Notes under the pieces: model-generated
Database searches by the model: none
Told to the model about the DNA's origin: nothing
What the model saw: only the letters and a program-made list of their open reading frames with translations
From: Azorhizobium sp943369575
GTDB taxonomy: Bacteria; Pseudomonadota; Alphaproteobacteria; Rhizobiales; Xanthobacteraceae
Reading direction: 5' to 3'
NCBI GenBank assembly: GCA_943369575.1
Contig: CALRNP020000103.1
Span: 1-18,890, forward strand
DNA length: 18,890 bases
Made by a program: the position numbers and the translations under genes
Part shown: one piece after another, positions 1 to 8,169 of the stretch
How the letters are laid out: every line of letters begins with the position of its first letter
Position numbering within the stretch: position 1 is the first letter of the stretch

Positions 1-211
1 GTTGGACTGCAAATTAAAGGAAGTTCATGTCCTCGAATTCATGTTCGCACGCAGATGGCGCGACGCGGCGCGCGCTGGCGGGCCGGGTGGGAAGAGGCGG
101 AGTGGGGGATCCGACATGGGTCGGCGGTGAAGCGCGACACATGATTTAATTGAGGCAACGGGCAAGCATCGTCGCCCAGTCGGCTCCCAGAGATTTCATG
201 TGCCCCGCCGC
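1..211. other. Leading intergenic region, no supported gene
   Basis: This stretch lies downstream of the stop codon of the flavin reductase gene and runs to the window edge. I see no convincing gene, RNA or terminator in it. A 40-codon plus-strand frame (27-149) has a purine-rich stretch before its ATG, but its product is arginine- and glycine-rich with no recognisable domain, so I do not call it. Confidence 0.4.
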
Positions 212-721
212 TCAGCCGCCGAAGCTGCCCAGGGGCGCCGGCAGATTGACGAAGGCGCGGTCGAAATAGAGCAGCGCCTCGCCGTCCGGCCGCTGCCGCA
301 GGCCCAGCACCCGGCCGATCAGAATGTGGTGGGTGCCAACCAATTGGTGGCCCGCCAGTTCGCAATCGAAGGCAGCGATGGCGCCGTCCAGCATCGGGCT
401 GCCGCTGGCGTCCGCCCATTGCCCGGCGGCATAGCGCTCCGCCATGTCCGCCGTGCGGCCGGCGAAGTGCTGGGCCAGATCCTTGTGCTCGTGGCTCAGC
501 ACATTCACGCAAAAGCGGCCATTGGCGAGGAACAGATCGCATTGGGCCGAGCGGGCATTCATGCACACCAGCAGGCTGGGGGGATCATCGCTCACCGAGC
601 ACATGGCGGTGGCGGTGAACCCGCCGCGCCCGGCGGGTCCGTTGGTGGTGACGACGCTCACCGGCGCGCAGACGCGGGCCATGGCATTGCGGAATGCCTG
701 CTGGGAAACCGGGCTATCCAT
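212..721 (-). CDS. hpaC: Flavin reductase, HpaC-like partner of the HpaB monooxygenase
   Basis: This is predicted to be the NAD(P)H:flavin oxidoreductase that supplies free reduced FAD (or FMN) to the adjacent HpaB oxygenase in the cytoplasm. The 169-residue protein matches the usual HpaC length of about 170. It has the flavin-reductase split-barrel pattern: an N-terminal segment with VSVVTT, the FTATAMCSVSDDPPSLL region that binds flavin, a central FCVNVLS strand, and the GTHHILIGRVL segment near residues 130-140 typical of the family. The ATG lies 6 bases after the hpaB stop codon, with GGAGG and TGAGG stretches in front of it, so the two genes form a tight operon and are probably translationally coupled. 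Family assignment is firm. The exact flavin and the identity as HpaC rather than another two-component partner rest on the neighbouring hpaB. Confidence 0.88.
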   Translation of the reverse strand: MDSPVSQQAFRNAMARVCAPVSVVTTNGPAGRGGFTATAMCSVSDDPPSLLVCMNARSAQCDLFLANGRFCVNVLSHEHKDLAQHFAGRTADMAERYAAGQWADASGSPMLDGAIAAFDCELAGHQLVGTHHILIGRVLGLRQRPDGEALLYFDRAFVNLPAPLGSFGG

Positions 722-727
722 GGTGCC

Positions 728-2311
728 TCACCCCTCCAGCGGCGGCAGCCAGGTGTCGCCGGTCCAGCCGTCCTCGTCATAATCGGCCATGCAGGTATCC
801 ACCAGCGCTTCCATCTGCTTGAGGATGCCGCCGCGCTCGGCGCCCTTGAGCACCTGGAGACGCACCTCCTCCGGCGCGCCGGCATAGTTCAGCTCATAGA
901 GGGCGTGGCGGCCGCCGAATTCGGTGCCGGTGGCATCCCACAGCAGTTTCAGGATCTTGATCCGCTCCTTATGGCCCATGCCGTTGGAGCCGCGCACATA
1001 TTGCGACAGGTAGCGGTCGATCTCCGGATTGGCGAAATCGCGCACCGAAGACGGCAGATAGATCAGGCCCGAGGCCACCGTGCGCCGCACCAGATCGATC
1101 ACCTTGGGATAGGCCTCCGACATGAAGGTGCGATAGGCCAGCGCCGCCTCCAAATTCGGTAGCACCGCGCCATCGGCCCAGGCCACCGGATTGCGGGCCA
1201 TGGCGTTGGAGAAGGCCCAGAACATGTGCCGCAGCGCGATCACCTCGCCCAGCGCCGCCTGGTTGCCCCGAAACGCATCGCCGCCGGTGCAGCGCAGCGC
1301 CTTGGCGAGCAGGCCGGCGAGAAAATCCAACTTCACCGCAAAGCGCGTGCAGCCCTGGAAGCAATAGCCGTGCATGAAACCGGAAGCGGGGTGGAAGGAG
1401 AGGATCTTGGGCGCATCCCGCAGCACCAGCACGTCCTCCCAGGGCACAAACACATTGTCCAGCACCAGGATCGCGTCATTCTCATCGAAGCGGGAGGAGA
1501 GCGGATAGTCGAACGGATGGGCGGTGCGGTTGGCCGTTTCCTCATAGGAGGTGCGGCAGATCATCTTCAGCCCCGGCGCGTTCATGGCGACGATGAACAT
1601 CACCGACATGGACGGGTCCTCGGTGATGGTCACCGAGCTTTGCGCCAGGAAATTATAATGGGTGAGCGCGGAGGACGTCGCCACCACCTTGGCGCCGGAG
1701 ACATAGATGCCGGCGTCGGTCTCCTTGGTGATGTGCACGAACACGTCTTTCACCGCCTCTGCCGGCTTGTGCCGGTCGATGGGCGGATTGACGATGGCGT
1801 GGTTCATGAACAGCGCGGATTCCTGCGCCCGCTTGTGCCAGGCGCGGGCATTGTCGCGGAACGGGCCATACCAGTCCGCATTGGCGCCCAGCGTGTTCAT
1901 CAGCGCCGCCTTGTAATCGGCGGTGCGGCCCATCCAGCCATAGGACAGCCGCGCCCATTCGGCGATGGCCCCCTGCTGCGCCACCAGGTCTTCCGACGAG
2001 CGGGCGATGCGGAAATACTTATGGGTATAGCCGCCCGAGCCGGTGTCGGTGGGCGAGGTCAGCACATCATGGCGCGCGGGGTCGTGCAGCGCGTCATAGA
2101 GCCGGGCCAGCGAGCGCACGGAATTGCGCATGGCGGGATGGGCGGTGACGTCGGCCACCCGCTCGCCATTGATATAGACCTCGCGCCCGTCGCGCAGGGA
2201 GGCGAGATATTCAGCCCCGGTGAAGGGGCGGGTGGAGACGGCGCGCAGATCCTCCGGGCGGGAGAATGCGGGGGCAGCGGCGGGGATGGCACTGGGGGCG
2301 GCGGCGGTCAT
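728..2311 (-). CDS. hpaB: 4-hydroxyphenylacetate 3-monooxygenase, oxygenase component
   Basis: This reduced-flavin-dependent monooxygenase is predicted to ortho-hydroxylate 4-hydroxyphenylacetate, or a similar phenol such as a 4-hydroxycinnamate, to the catechol. The 527-residue protein aligns by eye along its whole length with E. coli W HpaB (520 aa). Shared stretches include TDTGSGGYTHKYFR, RLSYGWMGRT, NHAIVNPPIDR, VSGAKVVATSSALTHYN, YPLSSRFDENDAI and YVRGSNGMGH. The three residues known to bind the substrate phenol in HpaB, Arg, Tyr and His, are present at R129, Y133 and H171 with family spacing. The start is supported by GGGAGGAA just upstream. An Ala/Pro-rich N-terminal tail of about 20 residues exceeds the E. 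coli protein. It is followed directly by hpaC and is divergent from an AraC regulator. Substrate is inferred; no ring-cleavage genes are in the window to confirm it. Confidence 0.93.
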   Translation of the reverse strand: MTAAAPSAIPAAAPAFSRPEDLRAVSTRPFTGAEYLASLRDGREVYINGERVADVTAHPAMRNSVRSLARLYDALHDPARHDVLTSPTDTGSGGYTHKYFRIARSSEDLVAQQGAIAEWARLSYGWMGRTADYKAALMNTLGANADWYGPFRDNARAWHKRAQESALFMNHAIVNPPIDRHKPAEAVKDVFVHITKETDAGIYVSGAKVVATSSALTHYNFLAQSSVTITEDPSMSVMFIVAMNAPGLKMICRTSYEETANRTAHPFDYPLSSRFDENDAILVLDNVFVPWEDVLVLRDAPKILSFHPASGFMHGYCFQGCTRFAVKLDFLAGLLAKALRCTGGDAFRGNQAALGEVIALRHMFWAFSNAMARNPVAWADGAVLPNLEAALAYRTFMSEAYPKVIDLVRRTVASGLIYLPSSVRDFANPEIDRYLSQYVRGSNGMGHKERIKILKLLWDATGTEFGGRHALYELNYAGAPEEVRLQVLKGAERGGILKQMEALVDTCMADYDEDGWTGDTWLPPLEG

Positions 2312-2364
2312 CGTTTCCTCCCGATTGTTGACCTCAGCCTAGGGCTTGCGGCGGGCCGGCGCCA

Positions 2365-2392
2365 TGGACAGAATGGCCAGATTACTTGGACA
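2365..2392. promoter_or_regulatory. Candidate AraC-family operator, two direct TGGACA half-sites
   Basis: The 97-bp gap between hpaB and the divergent AraC gene contains two direct TGGACA hexamers, at 2365-2370 and 2387-2392. Their starts are 22 bp apart, about two helical turns. Direct repeats spaced by two turns are the usual arrangement for AraC/XylS dimers. The repeats are seen in the sequence; their role is inference. Confidence 0.35.
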
Positions 2393-2408
2393 TTTGTGAA
2401 AACCGCTT

Positions 2409-3263
2409 ATGCGCGAACCCGTCCCGGAATTCTTCCTCTATGGCGAGCCCGCCCGCAGCGTGGACGTGGGCTTCCTGCATGTGGAAACCGTCTCGGAGCG
2501 CAAGCATTTGCACCAGGGTGAGGTGAAGCCGCATACCCATGCGCGCATGGGCCAGATCACGTTCTGGACCAGCGGCGGCGGGCGCTATGTGATCGAGGAT
2601 CAGAAATTGGACTTTTGCGCACCGGCGATCAGCTTCGTGCCGAGCCGGGTGGTGCACGGCTTCAGCGTCGCGCCGGGGTCGGATGCCATCGTCGTCTCCA
2701 TCGCCGACGGCGCGCTGGCCGCCATCGGCGCCCTCACGCCTTTGCCGCTGGTGGCGCCGCTGATGCTCACCGGCAGCACTGAGGATCCCACCTGGCAGCG
2801 CATGGGCCGCCTGATGGCCACCCTGCTGGAGAGCCACACCGCGACCGCCGGCACCGCCCAGGATGTCACCGCCGGCCTTGCCCTCGCCATGCTGGGCGAG
2901 ATGCGCCGCCTGTCCGCCGGGCGCGGCACGGCGCAGGAGACGCCGCCGCTGGCGGTGGACCTGCGCGCTTTGGTGGACCGGCAGTTCCGCAGCGGCTGGA
3001 GCATCGCGCGCTATGCGCAGGCGCTCAATACCACCCCTTATCTGCTCGGCGCCGCCGCCAAGGCCGGCTTCGGCCTGACGGTGAAGGATCTCATCAGCGA
3101 GCGCCGGCTTTTGGAGGCCAAGCGCCTGCTGCTGTTCACCGTCCGCCCGCTGGAGGACATCGCCGCCGAGGTGGGCCTGCCGGACCCGGCCTATTTCTCC
3201 CGCTTCTTCCGCGCCCGCACCGGCGAGGCACCCAGCCGCTGGCGGGCGCGCAACCTGCCCTGA
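2409..3263 (+). CDS. AraC-family transcriptional regulator of the hpaBC genes
   Basis: This is a predicted ligand-responsive transcription factor. Its N-terminal half is a cupin-like sensor (HQGEVKPHTHARMGQITFW, around residues 37-55, is the typical metal/ligand-cupin pattern). The C-terminal ~100 residues are a double helix-turn-helix AraC domain: the first HTH lies around WSIARYAQALNTTPYLLGAAAKAGFG, and the second is LEDIAAEVGLPDPAYFSRFFRARTG, which carries the family signature. At 284 residues it has the size of E. coli HpaA, the activator of hpaBC. Its divergent placement 97 bp from hpaB makes it the likely regulator of that operon. Its stop codon is only 3 bp from the stop of the convergent livF gene, leaving no room for a terminator. 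I withhold the hpaA name because sequence alone cannot prove the effector. Confidence 0.88.
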   Translation: MREPVPEFFLYGEPARSVDVGFLHVETVSERKHLHQGEVKPHTHARMGQITFWTSGGGRYVIEDQKLDFCAPAISFVPSRVVHGFSVAPGSDAIVVSIADGALAAIGALTPLPLVAPLMLTGSTEDPTWQRMGRLMATLLESHTATAGTAQDVTAGLALAMLGEMRRLSAGRGTAQETPPLAVDLRALVDRQFRSGWSIARYAQALNTTPYLLGAAAKAGFGLTVKDLISERRLLEAKRLLLFTVRPLEDIAAEVGLPDPAYFSRFFRARTGEAPSRWRARNLP

Positions 3264-3266
3264 TCC

Positions 3267-4031
3267 TCACGCCCGCAGCCGCGCGCCCGCCCCTCCGCCG
3301 CCATGGCCGCCATGGCCGAGGCCGATATAGGTTTCCGTCACCTTGGGATCGGCCGCCACATCGCGCGCCGGCCCCTCCAGCGCCACCGCGCCCATCTCCA
3401 GCACATAGGCATAGTCCGCCACGTCCAGGGCCGCGCGGGCATTCTGCTCGACCAAGAGCACCGACATGCCGCGATCGCGCAGGCTCGCCACCGCCGCCAA
3501 CACCTCGCGCACGATGCGCGGGGCAAGGCCGAGACTCGGCTCGTCCAGCATCAGCAGGCGCGGGCGGGCCATGAGGGCGCGGGCCAGTGCCAGCATCTGC
3601 CGCTCGCCGCCGGACAGCGTGCCCGCCGCCTGCGCCCGGCGCTCCTTGAGGCGGGGAAACAGGTCGTACAGCCGCTCCAGATCCTCGACGCGGCTCGTAT
3701 CGCGCAGATGGCGGCGGCAATAGCTGCCCAGCAGCAGATTGTCGGCGACGCTCATCTGCGCGAACAGTTCGCGCCGTTCCGGCACCAGGCACAGGCCGGC
3801 GGCCACCCGCGCCTCCACCTGATCCTGCATCACGTCGCGCCCGTCATAAAGGATCTGCCCCCGGCTCGGCAGCAGGCCCATGAGCGCATTGAGCAGCGTG
3901 GATTTGCCCGCCCCGTTCGGCCCGATCACCGTGACGATGCGGCCCTGTGGAATGGTCAGGCTGAGATCGCTCACCGCCTCCACCTTGCCATAGGCGACGG
4001 ATAGGCCGCGCACCTCCAGTAGAGGGTTCAT
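3267..4031 (-). CDS. livF: ABC importer ATPase, LivF type
   Basis: This is one of the two nucleotide-binding subunits of a hydrophobic amino acid/aromatic acid (HAAT) ABC importer, acting at the cytoplasmic face of the inner membrane. The 254-residue protein has Walker A GPNGAGKST at residues 37-45, the ABC signature LSGGERQ at about 139-145, Walker B LLMLDEP at about 159-165 followed by SLGLAP, and the LVEQNA switch segment typical of LivF. The C-terminal tail is short and Gly/Ala/Arg-rich. The start codon overlaps the stop of the upstream livM-livG fusion as ATGA, with GGGAGGGG as ribosome binding site inside the upstream gene, so translation is coupled. It is last in the liv operon and converges with the AraC gene. 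Confidence 0.93.
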   Translation of the reverse strand: MNPLLEVRGLSVAYGKVEAVSDLSLTIPQGRIVTVIGPNGAGKSTLLNALMGLLPSRGQILYDGRDVMQDQVEARVAAGLCLVPERRELFAQMSVADNLLLGSYCRRHLRDTSRVEDLERLYDLFPRLKERRAQAAGTLSGGERQMLALARALMARPRLLMLDEPSLGLAPRIVREVLAAVASLRDRGMSVLLVEQNARAALDVADYAYVLEMGAVALEGPARDVAADPKVTETYIGLGHGGHGGGGAGARLRA

Positions 4032-5791
4032 GCCACCCCTCCCAGATAGGCTTCCAGCACCGCCGGGTCCGCCTGCACCGCGCTGGGCACGCCGCTGGCG
4101 ATGGGGCGGCCGAAATCCATCACCACCAGGCGATCCACCAGATTCATCACAAAATCCATGTCGTGCTCGACGATGAGGATGCTCATGCCTTCATCCCGCA
4201 GCCGGTTGAGCAGCGCCGCCAGCGCCTGCTTCTCGTGATAGCGCAGGCCAGCGGCGGGCTCGTCCAGCAGCAGCACCAGCGGGTCGGAGGCGAGCGCGCG
4301 GGCGATCTCGACGATGCGCTGCTGGCCCAAGGCCAGACTACCGGCAGGCCGGTCGCGGGCCTCGCCCAGTCCCACGCGTTCCAATTGCCGCAGCGCCTCC
4401 GCCAGCAGCGCGCCCTCCTCGCGGCGGTCGAGGCGCAGGATGGCGGGCAGGATGCCCTTGGTGCTGCGCATGTGGGCGCCGAGCGCCACATTCTCCAGCA
4501 CGCTCATGTCGCCGCGCAATTGCACATGCTGGAAGGTGCGCGACAGCCCCAGCCGGGCAATGGCCCGCGACGACAGCCCCGCCGCCGGCCGCCCCATGAG
4601 ATGCAGCGCGCCGCCGCTGGGTGCCAGCACGCCGCTGAGCAGATTGAACAGCGTGCTCTTGCCCGCCCCGTTGGGTCCGATGACGCCGAGGATCTCGCCG
4701 GCCTGGAGCTGGAACGACACTTCATTCACCGCCACCAGCCCGCCGAAACGGCGCACCAGCTTCTCCGCCGCCAGCACGGTCTCGCCGCGCGGCGGCCGTG
4801 GGCGCGCCGGCAGCACCGGCGCATCGGCCGGCACCGCCAGCGGCGCCTTGGCCGGCAGGCGGCGGGCGAAGAAGGGCACGATGCCGGCGCGGGCATTCTG
4901 CAGCAGCACGATGATCAGCAGGCCGTAGGCCACGATCTCCACCGCGCCGCTCACCCCCAGGAAGCGGGTGGCGATGTCCTGCAAGCCGTCGCGCAGGATC
5001 ACCATGACGCCGGCGCCCACCACCGCGCCCCAGATCTGGCCGACGCCGCCCACCACCGCCATGAACAGATATTCGATGCCCACATTGAGCCCGAACGGCG
5101 TCGGGTTCACGAACCGCACCAGATGGGCATACAGCCAGCCGGAGGCCGCCGCCAGCACCGCCGCATGGACGAAGATCGCCACCTTGAGCCGGGTGGTGTC
5201 GACGCCGAAAGCTTCCGCCATGGTGCCGCGCCCGCGCAGGCAGCGGATGGCCCGCCCGGCCCGCGAGCCCAGCAGATTATGCACCGACAGCAGCCCCAGC
5301 AGCACGCAGATCCAGATCAGATAGGCGAAGCTGCGGGCACTCTCGAAGGCAAAGCCGAACAGGATGACCGGCGGCAGACCGGAGATGCCGTCATGGGCAC
5401 CCACCGCCGGCAGATTGCCCACCAGGAAATAGAGGCTGAGGCTCCATGCGATGGTGCTGAGCGGCAGATAATGACCGGACAGCCGCAGCGTCACCGCGCC
5501 GATGCCCCAGGCACAGGCCGCCGCCGCCAGCAGGCCCAGCGGCAGGGTCAGCCAGGGCGAGAGCCCATAGGTGGTGGTGACATAAGCGGTGGTGTAGGCG
5601 CCGATGCCCACGAACGCCGCCTGCCCGAACGAGGTGAGCCCGCCGATGCCGGTGAGCAGCACCAGCCCGAGGCTGGCGAGGGCGCCGAGACCGACATAAT
5701 TGAGCAGCGTCACATAATAGTCCGGCAGCAGCAGTGGGCCGATGGCCAGCGCCAGCAGGAAGGCGCCGAGCAGAGCGGGACGGGCGGTCAT
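4028..5791 (-). CDS. ABC importer LivM permease fused to LivG ATPase
   Basis: This single protein of 587 residues carries two subunits of a HAAT-type importer. Residues 1 to about 320 form a LivM-like membrane domain with eight or so hydrophobic segments, including the family stretch GIGGLTSFGQAAFVGIGAY and the cytoplasmic loop around SRAGRAIRCLR. A Pro/Ala-rich linker (around 320-345) leads to a LivG-like ATPase with Walker A GPNGAGKST at 372-380, a Q-loop at LSRTFQH, the variant signature LALGQQR near 484, and Walker B LLLLDEPAAGL near 503. The ATG at 5789-5791 was chosen because it overlaps the livH stop as ATGA and follows GAGGAGGAAGAGG; the frame stays open further upstream only because of high GC. 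LivM-LivG fusions are known in alphaproteobacteria. Confidence 0.92.
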   Translation of the reverse strand: MTARPALLGAFLLALAIGPLLLPDYYVTLLNYVGLGALASLGLVLLTGIGGLTSFGQAAFVGIGAYTTAYVTTTYGLSPWLTLPLGLLAAAACAWGIGAVTLRLSGHYLPLSTIAWSLSLYFLVGNLPAVGAHDGISGLPPVILFGFAFESARSFAYLIWICVLLGLLSVHNLLGSRAGRAIRCLRGRGTMAEAFGVDTTRLKVAIFVHAAVLAAASGWLYAHLVRFVNPTPFGLNVGIEYLFMAVVGGVGQIWGAVVGAGVMVILRDGLQDIATRFLGVSGAVEIVAYGLLIIVLLQNARAGIVPFFARRLPAKAPLAVPADAPVLPARPRPPRGETVLAAEKLVRRFGGLVAVNEVSFQLQAGEILGVIGPNGAGKSTLFNLLSGVLAPSGGALHLMGRPAAGLSSRAIARLGLSRTFQHVQLRGDMSVLENVALGAHMRSTKGILPAILRLDRREEGALLAEALRQLERVGLGEARDRPAGSLALGQQRIVEIARALASDPLVLLLDEPAAGLRYHEKQALAALLNRLRDEGMSILIVEHDMDFVMNLVDRLVVMDFGRPIASGVPSAVQADPAVLEAYLGGVA

Positions 5792-6828
5792 TCCTCTTCC
5801 TCCTCGGCGGGGCCGGCCGAGAGGCTGCGCCACATCAGGATGGGGATGATGAGAGCGAACACCAGCACGTCCTTGAACGCGCTGGCCCAGAAGGAAGAGC
5901 CCGCCTCCAGGAGGCCCACCAGCACCGCGCCCAGCGCCGCCAAAGGATAGGACACCAGCCCGCCGAGGATGGCGGCGACGAAGCCCTTGAGGCCGATGAC
6001 GAAGCCGGTGTCGTAATAGATCGTGGCCAGCGAGCCGACGAGAATGCCAGACACCGCGCCGATCAGCGCCGCCAGCGAGAAGGCCAACAGGCCCGAGCCG
6101 GTGGTGCTGATGCCCACCAGGCGCGCGCCCACCCGGTTGAAGGCGGTGGCCCGCAGCGCCTTGCCCTGCAAGGTGTTGCCGAAGAAGGCGAACAGCGCCA
6201 CGATCAGCGCCAACGTCAGCGCGATGGCGAACAGCGATTGGCCCGAGAACAGATACGGCCCCAGCATGAAAGTACCGTCCACCAGCGGCGCCACCCGCAC
6301 CCCCTCCGCCCCGAAGGCGATGAGGCCGAGGCCGGTGAGCACGAAATGCAGCGCCACGGCGACGATGAGCAGCACCAGCACCGAGCCGCCCGCCAATGGC
6401 TGGAAGGCGGTGCGATAGAGGATTGGCCCTAATGGCACTACGATCAATAACGTGAGCAGCACCTGCACCAGCGCGCCCGGCGCCAGCGGCGCCACCAGCC
6501 GGGCGAGGCCCAAAGCCAGTAGCGGTACCCCCGCATAAAGCGCGGCAGAGACCAGGAGCGCGCGGCTGCGCGGCCCGCGCCCATAGGCCCACAGATCCAT
6601 GGCGGCGGCGATGAGGCCGCCGGCCAGCACGATCCAGGCGGTGCCCGGAAGCTGCCCCGCTTGCAGGCCGGCCATGGTGAGCGCGCCATAACTGACCATC
6701 TCGCCCTGGGCCACGAACATGACGCGGGTAACGGAGAACACCATGACCAGGACCAGGGCCAGCAGCGCATAGATGGCGCCGGTGGTCAGGCCGTCCTGGA
6801 CCAGAAGCAGAGCGATGACGGAATTCAT
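5788..6828 (-). CDS. livH: ABC importer permease, LivH type
   Basis: This is the first membrane subunit of the HAAT importer, which forms the translocation path with the LivM domain. It has 346 residues, mostly hydrophobic, and opens with the LivH hallmark GLTTGAIYALLALVLVMVF followed by AQGEMVSYGAL. Near residue 265 the loop VGSLATIYYDTGFVIGLKGFVAAILGG matches the conserved LivH coupling region. It is somewhat longer than typical (about 300), with extra hydrophobic segments between residues 60 and 130. The C-terminus ends in five glutamates, and the codons for these supply the ribosome binding site of the next gene. The ribosome binding site of livH itself is weak. A 119-bp gap with a stem-loop separates it from the binding-protein gene. 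Confidence 0.92.
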   Translation of the reverse strand: MNSVIALLLVQDGLTTGAIYALLALVLVMVFSVTRVMFVAQGEMVSYGALTMAGLQAGQLPGTAWIVLAGGLIAAAMDLWAYGRGPRSRALLVSAALYAGVPLLALGLARLVAPLAPGALVQVLLTLLIVVPLGPILYRTAFQPLAGGSVLVLLIVAVALHFVLTGLGLIAFGAEGVRVAPLVDGTFMLGPYLFSGQSLFAIALTLALIVALFAFFGNTLQGKALRATAFNRVGARLVGISTTGSGLLAFSLAALIGAVSGILVGSLATIYYDTGFVIGLKGFVAAILGGLVSYPLAALGAVLVGLLEAGSSFWASAFKDVLVFALIIPILMWRSLSAGPAEEEEE

Positions 6829-6911
6829 GCGGACATCCGGCGCGGCGAGGGCGAGAGCCGGCGGGTGCGATATCCCCGCCGTCGTTGGCCTTTAGCGTCA
6901 AGGGCGGAAGA

Positions 6912-6929
6912 CGGCGGCCGGAGCCGCCG
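6912..6929 (-). other. Stem-loop between the binding-protein gene and livH
   Basis: A 7-bp perfect GC stem (6912-6918 with 6923-6929) closes a TCCG tetraloop, 18 bases past the binding-protein stop codon. No T-run follows, so it is not a classic terminator. In operons of this kind such hairpins often stabilise the upstream binding-protein mRNA and lower downstream expression; that role here is inference. Confidence 0.45.
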
Positions 6930-6947
6930 CGTCACCGGGCGTCGAGC

Positions 6948-8099
6948 TCAATCGAGCGGGACATAGACCCACTTGCCGGCGGCAATCTTCACGATCACTT
7001 CCGAGCGGATGTCGGTGCCGTTGTGATTGGTGGGATCGAGGTTGAACACCGCTTCGGCCCCCACCAGGTCGCGAGCGTTTTCCATGGCATCGCGCAAGGC
7101 GGTGCGGAACGCCTCGGTACCGGGCTTGGCCGTCTTGAGCGCAGACTCAGCCCCGTGGCGGGCCAGCAGGAAGGCATCCCAGGCGGTGGCGCCGAACAGC
7201 GAGCGGCTGTTGGGGCCATAGGCCTTCTCATACAGCTGGATATAATCGGTGGCGACTTTCTTGATCGGGCTGCTGTCGGGCAATTGCTCGGCCACCAGCA
7301 CCGGCGGGGTCGCCAGGAACACGCCATCCAGCGCCGCGCCGCCGATGCGCAGCACGTCCGCATTGGCCATGCCCTGGTTGATATAGATGACGCCGCGATA
7401 GCCCAGCTTGCGCAATTCCAGAATGGGGGTGACGCCGGGCGTGCCGGCGGCGCCGATGATCACCCCGCCGGGATTGGCGGCCAGGATCTTGAGCGCCTGC
7501 GCCGTGACGCTGGTGTCGGTCTTGCTGTAGCGCTCATCCGCCAGCACCGGCACATTCTGCGCCGCCGCCACCTTCTTATAGGCGCCGATGAAGCTGTCGC
7601 CGAAGCTGTCGTTGAAGCCGATGAAGGCCACCGACTTGATGCCGGTCTTAGCCAGATGCTGGAACACGCGGGCGGCCTGCATGCTCTCCTCGGGGGCGAG
7701 CTTGAACGACCAGCGCTTGTTGCCTTCCACCGGGCTGGCGATCACCGAGGAGCCGGCAAGGCTGATGCCCGGCGTCTTGGACGGCCCGAGCACTTCCAGC
7801 AGCGCCAGCGAGGTGGGGGTGATGCTGGGGCCGATGATGACGTCCGCATGGTGCTCGTCCACCAGCTTGCGGGCGGCGCGCACGGCGGCGCTGGGGTCGC
7901 TGGCATCATCCAGCACCACATAGCGCACGGTTTCGCCGCCGATGGTCTTGGGCATCAGCTCGACGGTGTTCTTCTCCGGGATGCCCAGCGAGGCCGCCGG
8001 GCCGGTGAGCGACAGGACGGCGCCGATCACAATCTCCGCGCGCGCCGGCGCGGCTCCCAGCAGCAGCGCGCAGGCAGCGATCCGTGCAATGATGTTCAA
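6948..8099 (-). CDS. Periplasmic substrate-binding protein of HAAT/Liv-type importer
   Basis: This is the periplasmic ligand-binding subunit (LivK/peripla_BP_6 family) that feeds the LivHMGF importer. The protein has an N-terminal signal peptide (hydrophobic run ACALLLGA, cleavage near APARA), then EIVIGAVLSLTGPAASLG, the standard opening of this family, and DDASDPSAAVRAARKLV and IIGPSITPTS segments of the first lobe. Such proteins bind branched-chain amino acids or aromatic acids; the surrounding hpaBC and HpaR-like genes favour an aromatic acid (inference). Start choice: a TTG at 8097-8099 has GGGAGG five to six bases upstream. An in-frame ATG at 8117 would place that ribosome binding site inside the coding region and has only an AGGG directly abutting it. 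With the TTG the product is 383 residues; with the ATG it is 389 and still carries a signal peptide. Confidence 0.9.
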   Translation of the reverse strand: MNIIARIAACALLLGAAPARAEIVIGAVLSLTGPAASLGIPEKNTVELMPKTIGGETVRYVVLDDASDPSAAVRAARKLVDEHHADVIIGPSITPTSLALLEVLGPSKTPGISLAGSSVIASPVEGNKRWSFKLAPEESMQAARVFQHLAKTGIKSVAFIGFNDSFGDSFIGAYKKVAAAQNVPVLADERYSKTDTSVTAQALKILAANPGGVIIGAAGTPGVTPILELRKLGYRGVIYINQGMANADVLRIGGAALDGVFLATPPVLVAEQLPDSSPIKKVATDYIQLYEKAYGPNSRSLFGATAWDAFLLARHGAESALKTAKPGTEAFRTALRDAMENARDLVGAEAVFNLDPTNHNGTDIRSEVIVKIAAGKWVYVPLD

Positions 8100-8169
8100 G
8101 GTGTCCTCCCGTTTCATCCCTGGTGCGGCTCTTGCGGCCATGCCCCCGCTTTTCCGGGGCGCGAGAGAA

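Noticed and set aside
27..149. A 40-codon plus-strand frame with a purine-rich stretch before its ATG
   Set aside because: Composition is arginine/glycine-rich with no domain, it lies at the window edge, and GC-rich DNA yields many such frames.
200..1162. A 320-codon plus-strand frame antisense to hpaC and hpaB, and similar long ones at 1226-2521 and 6885-8195
   Set aside because: All mirror confidently assigned genes on the other strand and show the low-complexity composition of antisense high-GC frames.
4163..5950. A 595-codon plus-strand open frame antisense to livM-livG and livH
   Set aside because: It is the antisense shadow of real transporter genes; its product is rich in His, Gln, Arg and Ala with no family pattern.
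5792..6901. N-terminal extension of the LivM-LivG frame upstream to 6901
   Set aside because: This part overlaps livH out of frame and encodes Arg/Gly/Ala-rich sequence; the ATG overlapping the livH stop has a strong ribosome binding site.
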